A stretch of DNA of 64,000 bases from the NCBI RefSeq assembly GCF_009176545.1, contig NZ_VTOJ01000001.1, forward strand, positions 1,550,001-1,614,000, in the 5' to 3' direction. The notes under the pieces are model-generated. The model saw nothing but the letters and a program-made list of their open reading frames with translations. It had not been told where the DNA came from and made no database searches. Made by a program: the position numbers and the translations under genes. Source of the stretch: Salinigranum salinum. GTDB taxonomy: Archaea; Halobacteriota; Halobacteria; Halobacteriales; Haloferacaceae. Below, in pieces: positions 16,568 to 24,650 of this stretch. The first letter of the stretch is position 1; each line of letters starts with the position of its first letter.

Positions 16568-17632
16568 GTGCGGGTACTCAACTACCTCGAACTCGCGTCC
16601 CGGCTCGACCGCAGCGGGATCGGGACCGCGGCCGACCAGCAACGGGCGGCTCTCCGAACCACGGACGTCGAGGTTCTCACGTGTCCGTGGAAGGGTGACT
16701 CTCCCGTCGCCGCCGCCGAGTACGCGCTCCGTGGCCGAGGTGGCTTCCGGGAGTACGACGTCGCGCACTGCAACCTCATCGGCCCGGGGACGCTCGCGGT
16801 GGCCCGCCATGCCCGGCGAACGGGGACGCCACTGGTCCTCCACGCGCACGTCACCCGCGAGGACTTCGCCGAGTCCTTTCGCGGATCGACGCACGTCGCC
16901 CGCCCCCTGGGGTGGTATCTCCGCTGGTTCTACTCGCAGGCCGACCTCGTGCTCTGTCCGAGCGAGTACACGAAGCGAGTGCTCGAGTCGTACCCGATCG
17001 ACGCGCCCATCCGCCCGATGACGAACGGCGTCGACCTCGACTCGCTCGTGGGGTTCGAGTCCCTCAGAGACGACTACCGCGAGCGGTTCGATCTCGAGGG
17101 AATGGTCGTCTTCGCCGTCGGCAACGTCTTCGAGCGCAAGGGGCTGTCGACGTTCTGTGAACTCGCCCAGGAGACCGGCTACGACTTCGCGTGGTTCGGC
17201 CCGTACGACACGGGGCCGCACGCCTCGTCTACCGTGAGATACTGGGTCGGGAACCCCCCGGAGAACGTCACGTTCACCGGGTGGGTCGACGACAAGCGCG
17301 GCGCGTTCGCCGCCGGCGACGTCTACCTCTTCCCGACGAAGAACGAGAACCAGGGCATCGCCGTCCTGGAGGCAATGGCCTGCGGGAAAGCCTGCGTCTT
17401 GAGGGACATCCCCGTGTTCGAGGAGTTCTACACCGACGGCCACGACTGTCTCAAGTGCGACACCTACGAGGAGTTCCGCACGGCACTCGGGCGGCTGGAC
17501 GACGACGCCGACCTCCGGGAGCGGCTTGGCGAGAACGCCCGGGAGACGGCCGAGGAACACTCGCTCGATCGCGTGGGAGCGCGACTCGTCGAGGCGTACG
17601 AGGACGTCCGCGACGGTCGCACTTCCGACTGA
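16568..17632 (+). CDS. Glycosyltransferase family 4 (GT-B)
   Basis: 354 aa if started at GTG 16568 (VRVLNYLELASRLDRSGIG, the usual beginning of this family); a GTG at 16538 is also possible. Rossmann donor domain with VLCPSEYTKRVLESY and NGVDLDSLVGF, then the C-terminal E-x7-E-like block in KNENQGIAVLEAMACGKACV. It transfers a sugar from a nucleotide- or dolichol-linked donor; the acceptor is unknown. A second GT4 gene follows 176 nt downstream, suggesting joint work on a glycolipid or surface glycan. Confidence 0.85.
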   Translation: MRVLNYLELASRLDRSGIGTAADQQRAALRTTDVEVLTCPWKGDSPVAAAEYALRGRGGFREYDVAHCNLIGPGTLAVARHARRTGTPLVLHAHVTREDFAESFRGSTHVARPLGWYLRWFYSQADLVLCPSEYTKRVLESYPIDAPIRPMTNGVDLDSLVGFESLRDDYRERFDLEGMVVFAVGNVFERKGLSTFCELAQETGYDFAWFGPYDTGPHASSTVRYWVGNPPENVTFTGWVDDKRGAFAAGDVYLFPTKNENQGIAVLEAMACGKACVLRDIPVFEEFYTDGHDCLKCDTYEEFRTALGRLDDDADLRERLGENARETAEEHSLDRVGARLVEAYEDVRDGRTSD

Positions 17633-17808
17633 CCCGGCTCGGGGCGCTCCCGACTGCCCGATCCAATCTGCCCGGCCGCCCGTCCGTGAGTCGTGGGTGC
17701 CCGTCCGCAAGTCAGTCGTCCGCCCGTCTCCACGCCCGTACCGTCAGTCTCCGACACTCGTCGCGGAGTCGGAAGCGATTAACCCCCGTGTGGTGAACAC
17801 GCATCGAC

Positions 17809-18942
17809 ATGGACGGAGCGTCGGTCGTCGCGTTCACCGACACCTACCTGCCGACGGTCAACGGTGTCACCTACACCATCGAGACGTGGCGCGAGCGGTG
17901 GGAGCGCCGCGGTGGGCGGATGGACGTCGTCTACCCCGACGCGGCGGGTCACGAGCCCAACACGGGCGAGCATCCGGTCCGCTCCGTCCCCTTTCCCTTC
18001 TACGACGGCTTCCGCGTCAGCGTCCCGCGCGTCCCGGGCGCGGTCCGCCGCACCGACTTCGACGTGGTCCACACCCACACGCCGTTCGGCCTCGGTCTTT
18101 CGGCGCTCCGGCTCGCCTCGCGACGCGACCGCCCCTTCGTCGCGTCGTACCACACGCCCACCGCCGAGTACGCCGACTACCTGACCTCCAACGCGCGAGT
18201 CGAGGCGGGGATCGAACGACTCAGTACCCGGTACGAGCGGTGGTTCCTCTCGCACGCCGACGCCGTGATCGTTCCGAGCGACGAGACCCGCGATCGCCTC
18301 GCCGAGATCGGCGTCGAGAGCGACGTCAGAGTCGTCCAGAACGGCGTCGACGTCGACCGGTTCACTCCCGTCGACGCGACCGCGTTCCGCGACCGCCACG
18401 ACCTCTCGGGGACGCTCGTCGGCTACACCGGACGGCACGGCTTCGAGAAACGGCTCCCCGACGTCGTCCGGGCCGTCGACGGGATGGACGGCGACGTGAC
18501 GCTCGTCTTCGGCGGCGACGGCCCCGCCCGCGAGTCGCTGGAGCGGCTGGCCAGCGAGCGCGACGTCGACGCCCGCTTCTTCGGCTTCCTACCCCGCGAG
18601 GAACTCCCGGCCTTCTACAGCGCGCTCGACGTGTTCGCGTTCCCGAGCCCGGTTGAGACGCAGGGGCTGGTCGCGCTGGAGGCGATCGCCTGTGGGACGC
18701 CCGTCGTCGGCGTCCGCGAGGGCGCACTGCGCGACACCATCGACGACGGCGTCACCGGCTACCACTACGATCCGGGGGACATCGACGGCTTCCGTGCCGG
18801 GATCAAGCGTGCGCTCGCCGAGCGCGAGCGACTCCGGGAGAACTGTCTGGCACGGCGCGAACCGATCAGCGTCGAACGGGCCGTCGACGACCTCGCGACC
18901 GTCTACGACCGGGTTCGGCGGACACCCGTGGCCCGTCGCTGA
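17809..18942 (+). CDS. Glycosyltransferase family 4
   Basis: 377 aa. The N-terminus FTDTYLPTVNGVTYTIETW, with the Gly-x-Thr acceptor-side loop, and VVHTHTPFGLG are typical of diglucosyl-lipid/SQD2-like GT4 enzymes. The donor side has VPSDETRDRL, NGVDVDRFTP, GYTGRHGFEKRL and SPVETQGLVALEAIACGTPVVG. Likely cytoplasmic, membrane-associated synthesis of an archaeal glycolipid or glycan with the upstream GT; the substrate is not determinable from sequence. Confidence 0.88.
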   Translation: MDGASVVAFTDTYLPTVNGVTYTIETWRERWERRGGRMDVVYPDAAGHEPNTGEHPVRSVPFPFYDGFRVSVPRVPGAVRRTDFDVVHTHTPFGLGLSALRLASRRDRPFVASYHTPTAEYADYLTSNARVEAGIERLSTRYERWFLSHADAVIVPSDETRDRLAEIGVESDVRVVQNGVDVDRFTPVDATAFRDRHDLSGTLVGYTGRHGFEKRLPDVVRAVDGMDGDVTLVFGGDGPARESLERLASERDVDARFFGFLPREELPAFYSALDVFAFPSPVETQGLVALEAIACGTPVVGVREGALRDTIDDGVTGYHYDPGDIDGFRAGIKRALAERERLRENCLARREPISVERAVDDLATVYDRVRRTPVARR

Positions 18943-18981
18943 GCCGTCGGTCTCGGAGTCCGAACGAAGAACGACCCGCAG

Positions 18982-19476
18982 TCAGTCGTCTTCGAGCGCG
19001 TCGCCGATCCGCTGGAGCTGGCGGGTGATGTCGCGGACCTCGTCGCGGAGCTGGCGGACCTCGCGGACGAGTTCCTCGTTGCCGACCTCGCTTTCGCCGC
19101 CGCGATCGGGGCCACCCATCCCAGGCGGACCGCCGCCCATACCGCCTGGGCCGCCACCGCCCATCATGCCGGACATCATCTGCGCGAAGGGGTTGCCGCC
19201 GCCCATACCGGGACCGCCCTCGCCGCCCATCCCCTCGGGGCCCATCCCTCCGGGGCCGGGCCGTTCACCCTCCTCGCGTTCCTGTTCGCGGCGTTCGCGG
19301 ATCTCCTCGACGCGCTCGCGGAACGACTTCTCCTCGCCGCTTTCGTCGCTGTCGGCGTCCTCGTCGCCCACGTCGGCGTCGGCCTCGGCCTCGGTCTCCC
19401 GGGCCTCGTTCGGCGTGGGGGCGTCGGTCGACTCTCGTGCGTCCTCGCTCTCGTCGGTGGCGTCGTCCTCTGCCAT
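18982..19476 (-). CDS. Met/Gly-rich acidic protein of unknown function
   Basis: 164 aa from ATG 19474-19476. Three parts are visible: an acidic disordered head (D/E/A/T), a short charged helix (EKSFRERVEEIRERREQEREE), a low-complexity middle built from GPGGMG/GMMGGGGPGGMGG-type units around NPFAQMMSGMM, and a C-terminal coiled coil (ELVREVRQLRDEVRDITRQLQRIGDAL). No enzyme domain is seen. The layout of scaffold, flexible Met/Gly linker and coiled coil suggests a self-assembling or adaptor protein, but that is inference. Confidence 0.7.
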   Translation of the reverse strand: MAEDDATDESEDARESTDAPTPNEARETEAEADADVGDEDADSDESGEEKSFRERVEEIRERREQEREEGERPGPGGMGPEGMGGEGGPGMGGGNPFAQMMSGMMGGGGPGGMGGGPPGMGGPDRGGESEVGNEELVREVRQLRDEVRDITRQLQRIGDALEDD

Positions 19477-19581
19477 ACCCCCCGATTCAGTGTGCCGACC
19501 GAAATGGTTGTTGGTTGCCCGACCGTGACCCACCCTCCAGCGTCCCCGAACAGTTATTCGGTCTACCCGATACGTCGACGT

Positions 19582-20595
19582 ATGCACAGACGACACGTAC
19601 TGACACTCCTCGTTGGAGTCGTCGCCGGCTGCTCCGAGCAGGCTCCGGACCCGACAGCGACGTCGACGCCTCCACCGACGACGGCGGGGGAGCCGACTGC
19701 GACCGCGGAGGCGACACCGACCACGTCGCCGACCACGACCACCACCACGACCGCGACGCCGACCGCCGGGGGCGTCGCCGCGGCAGTGCTCGCGCTGAAC
19801 GACGTCTACGCGGCGATGCGACCCGCGCTCGAGTCGGTCGAGGTATCCGGGCTTGACTACGGCCTGCTGGCGCGCCGCCTCGGAGACGCGGAGGTGGCGC
19901 TCGCGGGCGTGACGCCGACCGACGCGGCCGAGGAAGCGCGCGTCCGGTCGCTGTCGGACACGCGGTGGATCTTCGACCGCCTCGTCAGGACGTTCGTCAG
20001 GCTCCGCGAGGCGTACGGGATCCACACGCAGCTGCTCGCGGCGTATCGGGCGCGCGAGCACACCGGGGAGACCGGGTCGCTGTCGGCCGAGTTCGGGAGG
20101 CTCGCGACCGAAGCGGGGAACTCCAGCGGGACCGCCGTGTCGCGGTACGACTCGGTCGACGCGTTCGACCCGGCGCTGGACGTCAGCTACGAGCGGTTCG
20201 AGACGGAGATCTTCCGCGTCAGCGACACGGTCGGGGCGCTCACACCGCTGGGACAGGGACTCGACGCGGCGATCCGGGCGCGCGAGTCGTACGAGCAGGG
20301 GGTGACACAGTACGAGAACGGCTCGTATCGGGACGGACAGGACACGTTCGGGAGCGCGCTCGCCAGGTTCACCGACGCGCTCGACGACTTCGAGGAGGCC
20401 GACGAACAGGGGGTGGCGGGCCCGCTCGGTCCGCATCTCGACCGGTACCTGTGCGAGACCAGGGCCGCCAGACTCGCCTGCGTCGAGTACCGCGCGGCGT
20501 GTCGCGAACAGATGAACGGCGACCCGGACGCGGCCGAACGCCGGCGTGAGCAGGCCGAACGCCGGTTCGGACAGTGCGAGGCGACGACCGGGTAG
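19582..20595 (+). CDS. Secreted lipoprotein with helical repeat-like body, unknown function
   Basis: 337 aa from ATG 19582. The N-terminus MHRRHVLTLLVGVVAGCSEQ is a signal peptide with lipobox VVAGC, so the Cys is the likely lipid anchor. A Thr/Pro-rich linker (TTTTTTTATPTAGG) follows, then an all-helical body with TPR-like stretches (YEQGVTQYENGSYRDGQDTF, FTDALDDFEEADEQG). It probably sits on the outer face of the membrane. It lies 372 nt upstream of the TcA-like gene in the same direction, but an AT-rich promoter lies between them, so joint function is unproven. Confidence 0.75.
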   Translation: MHRRHVLTLLVGVVAGCSEQAPDPTATSTPPPTTAGEPTATAEATPTTSPTTTTTTTATPTAGGVAAAVLALNDVYAAMRPALESVEVSGLDYGLLARRLGDAEVALAGVTPTDAAEEARVRSLSDTRWIFDRLVRTFVRLREAYGIHTQLLAAYRAREHTGETGSLSAEFGRLATEAGNSSGTAVSRYDSVDAFDPALDVSYERFETEIFRVSDTVGALTPLGQGLDAAIRARESYEQGVTQYENGSYRDGQDTFGSALARFTDALDDFEEADEQGVAGPLGPHLDRYLCETRAARLACVEYRAACREQMNGDPDAAERRREQAERRFGQCEATTG

Positions 20596-20967
20596 GAGCT
20601 GAGGAGTCGGAGAGAGTCACCGACTCGGTCGTCGGTCTGCCGACAACGCCAGCCGTCTCCCGCGGCACGTCGATACATCACCGCATTACCGAACAGTCCG
20701 AAATAACGTAAAATATCTTATATTATCGATAAGATTATGTAACTATCGAACGTGGTGTTCCGTGACTCACGGCCGACAGCGGACCGACCACTGTCGGGGA
20801 CCCGGAGCGACGGCCTCCCGAGCAGTGCGATCGGGCGGCTGTCCGGACCGGACGTCCCACGACCGTGAGCGCCGCCACGTCCGAGTCGTCCCGGAGTCAC
20901 GTCTCGGTGACCGTACTCGGGACTCGACGGACGACAGCGCGGCAGTTCACGAGAGAGGAAACACAAG
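20596..20967 (+). promoter_or_regulatory. Promoter/leader region of the Tc-like operon with 7-bp inverted repeat
   Basis: 372 nt without a supported gene. 20697-20745 is the only strongly AT-rich stretch for several kb. It contains TTATATTATC and a perfect inverted repeat ATCTTAT (20715-20721) / ATAAGAT (20729-20735) separated by 7 nt, a plausible operator on a TATA element. From there to the tcA-like ATG is about 230 GC-rich nt, long for a haloarchaeal 5' UTR. GAGAGGAAAC just before the ATG is a weak ribosome-binding site. Confidence 0.5.
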
Positions 20968-23900
20968 ATGGAACCGAACTACTTCGTCGAGAACCGGTAC
21001 TCGTTCGTCGCCGACCCCCGGCCGTTCCTGCGGGCGGTGACGTACGAGATCGACACACCCGAGACGGCGTTCGAGCGATCGATCCAGCGCGACCTCGCCG
21101 AGGCCAACCAGGCGCTCACCGAGGGGAAGCACCTGCGGGCGCTCCGACAGTACGAGTCGCTCCGGGGACGGATCCTCGAGACGCTCAGACCCTCCCCCAC
21201 CGGCGGGATCGGCACGCTCGGCACGACCGCCTGGGCGCGACTCGACCCGCCACAGATCGACACGCCGCTGCTCGAGCTGTCGGCGCACATGTTGCGGCAC
21301 ACCCCAGTGACCGAGAGCGCGGTCCCGGAGACCTTCCGGTCAGCCGAGATCGAGCTGTCGACGGCGGCGGAGGCGACGCTCGCGACGCTCGACGACGACG
21401 GCCTGCAGGGTCGTGACGGCGCGTCGAACACCCGGGCCGGCGCGCTCGTCAGGACCGCGAACGACCTCGCGAGCCGGGGGAAGTGGGCCGAGGCGCGCGA
21501 ACGGTTCGAGCGGGCGCACGACAGCACCGACGACGACGCGCTCAAGGCCGCGATCCTGCACGACATCGCGGTGACCGAGGAGAAGTCGGACAACCGCGAG
21601 GGGGCGATCCGAACCGCCATGCGGTCGGCCGAGCTGTTCGAGCGCGAGGAGCGCTTCGAGGAGCAGGCGCGTGCGCTCGTGAGCCTGGCGGGGATGCAGG
21701 CCCGTGGGGGCGACCCCGACGCGGCCGAAGCGACCATCGAACGTGTCGGACGGGTCGACGAGCAGCACAACCTCTCGCCGGCCGTGCTGGCCGCGTCGTC
21801 ACGGCTGACGACGCGGCTGGAGCCCGTGTTCGGCGAGGGCGGTGTCACTCTCCCGGAGCGCCCGGGAGGCGTACTCGGGGTCGGAGGTGGCCGTCGGTTC
21901 GGCGTCGGCGGAACGACGCTACCGGGCCGCGTCCGACCACGTCCGGGGATCTCGCGCGACGACGAGCCGGTCGTCGGCGACGACGGACAGGGCGCGACGA
22001 CGGTGACACAGCCCGCGGTCGAGGACCAGCCCCTGACGCTGCTCGCGCCGACCCTGGTCGTCGAACGACAGCCGTCACGGAGCTTCAGCGTCCTCGACGG
22101 CCAGCTGGAGGCGCATCGGATCGACCTCGACGAGAACGCCGGGGAGAACCTCGCGACGTTCTACCGGACGCTCTCGGAGACTGCCGACGTCGAACTCCTC
22201 ACCGGCTACCTCCGCGGCCACACTCACACGGTCGCCTACCTGACCCACATCTACTCGTGGGTGATCCCAATGGCGATGGGCGACTGCCACGCCGCGCTCG
22301 GGTCGTACGGGACGGCGGAGCGGGAGTACCTCCGCACCCGCGAGTACGAGTACCTGAACAAGGTCGTCGAGTCGGTCACGCTGTGGACGCGCCTGGCGGA
22401 ACTGTACGTCGAGTGGGGCGACAGTCGCTACCGGCGCGCCCGCAACGACGTCTCGCGGTACGACCGGGCCCGCGAACTGTACGAGCGAGTGGTGCGCCTC
22501 GACGGTACCATCGACCCCGAGTCGCCGCTGTACGACCACGTGGTGCTGTCGGACGTCCGTGCACGGACCGAGGCGGTCCTGCCGACGCTCTTCGACGACG
22601 ACGCCGACCCCGTCTCCATCGAGGAGAACCCGCGGCTCCTCATCGCGTTCCTGCGCGCCCGGCAGCGGCTGACGCAGATCGACGCCGGACTCAACTTCCT
22701 CGGCTACGGCGTCCACTTCCCGCCCTTCAGCTTCGAGCACCTGCAGAACCTCGCGCGGTACTTCGCCCAGCACGCCTCGCGGGTGGAGGGATCGTACATC
22801 CAGTTCAAGAGCCGCGCCGAGGACGAGGAGTTCCGCGAGTCGCAGCTGGCACAGCAGGCGGAGATCGCCCGCGCGTCGGTCGAACTCGAGGAGCGCGGCC
22901 TCGACGAGGCGCGCGAGGGCGTCGACGTCGCCGAAGAGACGTTCGACTACGCGACCGTCCAGCGGAACAACGCCCGCGAGGCGAGGACGGAGTTCGCCGA
23001 CGTGCGGTGGGAGCTGCTCGAACTGGAGCAGGCGCAGGCGTGGGCGTCGGCGTCGGCGGTGGACCGCGACGACCAGGTGCGCCTGAGTTGGAGCGGCCAC
23101 CACTACAGTTCGAGCAGGAAGCGCCGGAACGTGGTCCTGAAGGAGCTCGCGTACCAGCGGTCGCGGATCACCCACGACATGGAGGCGAGCCGGCTCCAGC
23201 GCGAGGTCGAGTCGGCGGACGCCTACCGTGACGTGGCGCGCCAGCAGGTCGAGCAGGCAGAAGCGCGCCAGCGTGTCGCCGAGCAGCGCGTCGCGGTCGC
23301 CGAACTGCAGCAGCGCTACGCCGAGGAGAACCGCGACTTCCTCGACGGCCGCGAGTTCAGTTCCCGGATGTGGTACGACCTCTCGCGCGAGGCGCGTCGA
23401 CTGTCGCGCCGCTCGCTCGACGCGGCGATCGAGGTCGCCACGCTCATGGAGAAGGCGTACGAGGCCGAGACCGGCCGTGACCTCCGGCTCATCAAGTTCG
23501 ACTACGGGCGCGAAGAGCTGAACGGCCTGCTCGGTGCCGAGGCGCTCCTCGCGGACATCGACCAGTTCAGCCTCGACCACGTCCGCACGAAGGCGAAGAA
23601 GGCACAGCTGAAGCAGACGTTCTCGCTCGCGGATCGGTTCCCGATGGCGTTCTCGCGGCTGCAGGAGACGGGCCGTGCGTTCTTCGAGACGCGACTCGAG
23701 GACTTCGACCGGGCGTACCCCGGCCTCTACCTCCAGAAGATCAAGAACGTCGAAGTGGTATTCGTCGGGCTCACGGGGCCGGAGGGCGTCCACGGGACGC
23801 TCCGCAACATCGGCGTCTCGCAGTTCCGCCACGAGGACGGCCGGATCGAGAACATGGTCTACCCCGCAGACGTGATGCCGCTCTCGGAGTACGACGTGCG

Positions 23901-24528
23901 CCGTGACGCCATCGTCTTCCAGCTCGACTCGTCGGAGCTTCGGCTGTTCGAGAACAGCGGCGTCGCCACGATGTGGCAGCTCGACCTCCCCAGAGCGAGC
24001 AACACGTTCGACCCGTCGTCGGTTCTCGACATCCACCTCGTCGTCTCGTACGACGCGTTCTTCAGCGCGGCGCTGGAGACCGAGATCAGGGAGTCGCTGC
24101 CGGCGACCGGCAGCGCCTCGCGGGGGATCTCGCTCGGCCTGTACGTGCCGGACGAGCTGTACTACCTGCGGAGCCAGGGAACCGCCGAGATCCCGTTCGA
24201 GGAGGGCATGTTCCCGGCCAACCAGACCGATCGGGTCCGTACCGACCTGACGATGCGGGCGACGGGCGACCCCGGGACGGTCGGCGGGCTGACGCTCTCG
24301 GTCCACTCCGCCGCGCTCGACGAGACGGTTGCGGTCACGCTCGACGCCGACGGGAGGGCCGACGCGAGCGCGTTCGGTCCGTTCGTCGGACAGGACCTGC
24401 TCGACACGTGGACCGTCACGGTGGCTCCCGAGGACAACCCCGACCTCGTCACCGACGGCGAGCTCGACCTGTCGGGGGTGGCGGACCTCTCGGTGTTCGT
24501 CGAGTACGACTTCGCGTACCCGGAGTGA
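20968..24528 (+). CDS. Compact TcA-like Tc toxin subunit (channel plus TcB-binding region)
   Basis: 1186 aa, no signal peptide. Residues about 25-300 are TPR-like helices (GKHLRALRQYESLRG, GKWAEARERFERAHDS), then a Gly/Pro linker (about 300-345) and a second helical block (about 370-560). Residues about 600-870 match the TcA channel region: long alternating coiled coils (ARQQVEQAEARQRVAEQR), then REFSSRMWYDLSREA, MEKAYEAETGRDLRLIKFDYG and LNGLLGAEALLADI. Residues about 880-1110 match the TcA C-terminal TcB-binding domain: FSLADRFPMAFSRLQETG, FDRAYPGLYLQKIKNVEV, LRNIGVSQFR. An extra beta domain of about 75 residues ends the protein. Bacterial TcA is about 2,500 aa; the receptor-binding and neuraminidase-like parts are not visible here. 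Inference: pentameric channel delivering the payload of the next gene. Confidence 0.82.
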   Translation: MEPNYFVENRYSFVADPRPFLRAVTYEIDTPETAFERSIQRDLAEANQALTEGKHLRALRQYESLRGRILETLRPSPTGGIGTLGTTAWARLDPPQIDTPLLELSAHMLRHTPVTESAVPETFRSAEIELSTAAEATLATLDDDGLQGRDGASNTRAGALVRTANDLASRGKWAEARERFERAHDSTDDDALKAAILHDIAVTEEKSDNREGAIRTAMRSAELFEREERFEEQARALVSLAGMQARGGDPDAAEATIERVGRVDEQHNLSPAVLAASSRLTTRLEPVFGEGGVTLPERPGGVLGVGGGRRFGVGGTTLPGRVRPRPGISRDDEPVVGDDGQGATTVTQPAVEDQPLTLLAPTLVVERQPSRSFSVLDGQLEAHRIDLDENAGENLATFYRTLSETADVELLTGYLRGHTHTVAYLTHIYSWVIPMAMGDCHAALGSYGTAEREYLRTREYEYLNKVVESVTLWTRLAELYVEWGDSRYRRARNDVSRYDRARELYERVVRLDGTIDPESPLYDHVVLSDVRARTEAVLPTLFDDDADPVSIEENPRLLIAFLRARQRLTQIDAGLNFLGYGVHFPPFSFEHLQNLARYFAQHASRVEGSYIQFKSRAEDEEFRESQLAQQAEIARASVELEERGLDEAREGVDVAEETFDYATVQRNNAREARTEFADVRWELLELEQAQAWASASAVDRDDQVRLSWSGHHYSSSRKRRNVVLKELAYQRSRITHDMEASRLQREVESADAYRDVARQQVEQAEARQRVAEQRVAVAELQQRYAEENRDFLDGREFSSRMWYDLSREARRLSRRSLDAAIEVATLMEKAYEAETGRDLRLIKFDYGREELNGLLGAEALLADIDQFSLDHVRTKAKKAQLKQTFSLADRFPMAFSRLQETGRAFFETRLEDFDRAYPGLYLQKIKNVEVVFVGLTGPEGVHGTLRNIGVSQFRHEDGRIENMVYPADVMPLSEYDVRRDAIVFQLDSSELRLFENSGVATMWQLDLPRASNTFDPSSVLDIHLVVSYDAFFSAALETEIRESLPATGSASRGISLGLYVPDELYYLRSQGTAEIPFEEGMFPANQTDRVRTDLTMRATGDPGTVGGLTLSVHSAALDETVAVTLDADGRADASAFGPFVGQDLLDTWTVTVAPEDNPDLVTDGELDLSGVADLSVFVEYDFAYPE

Positions 24529-24650
24529 GCCGATGAGCGACACACTCACGACGCGACCGGCGCGGTCGACCCGGACTCCGACGTGGCCGCGGCAGCCGGC
24601 GCTCGGTCGGCGATCGACGACACGGGCGCGACGATCGACGGAGGGACGAG
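24529..24650 (+). other. 122-nt gap between TcA-like and TcB/C-like genes with strong RBS
   Basis: GGAGGG at 24640-24645 is a good Shine-Dalgarno element 5 nt before the ATG at 24651. An ATG at 24533 opens a 41-codon basic frame that looks non-coding. The frame directly continuing after the tcA-like stop instead reads acidic, coding-like sequence (DATGAVDPDSDVAAAAG) but has no start, so it may be decayed sequence of a former linker or small gene. Confidence 0.4.
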
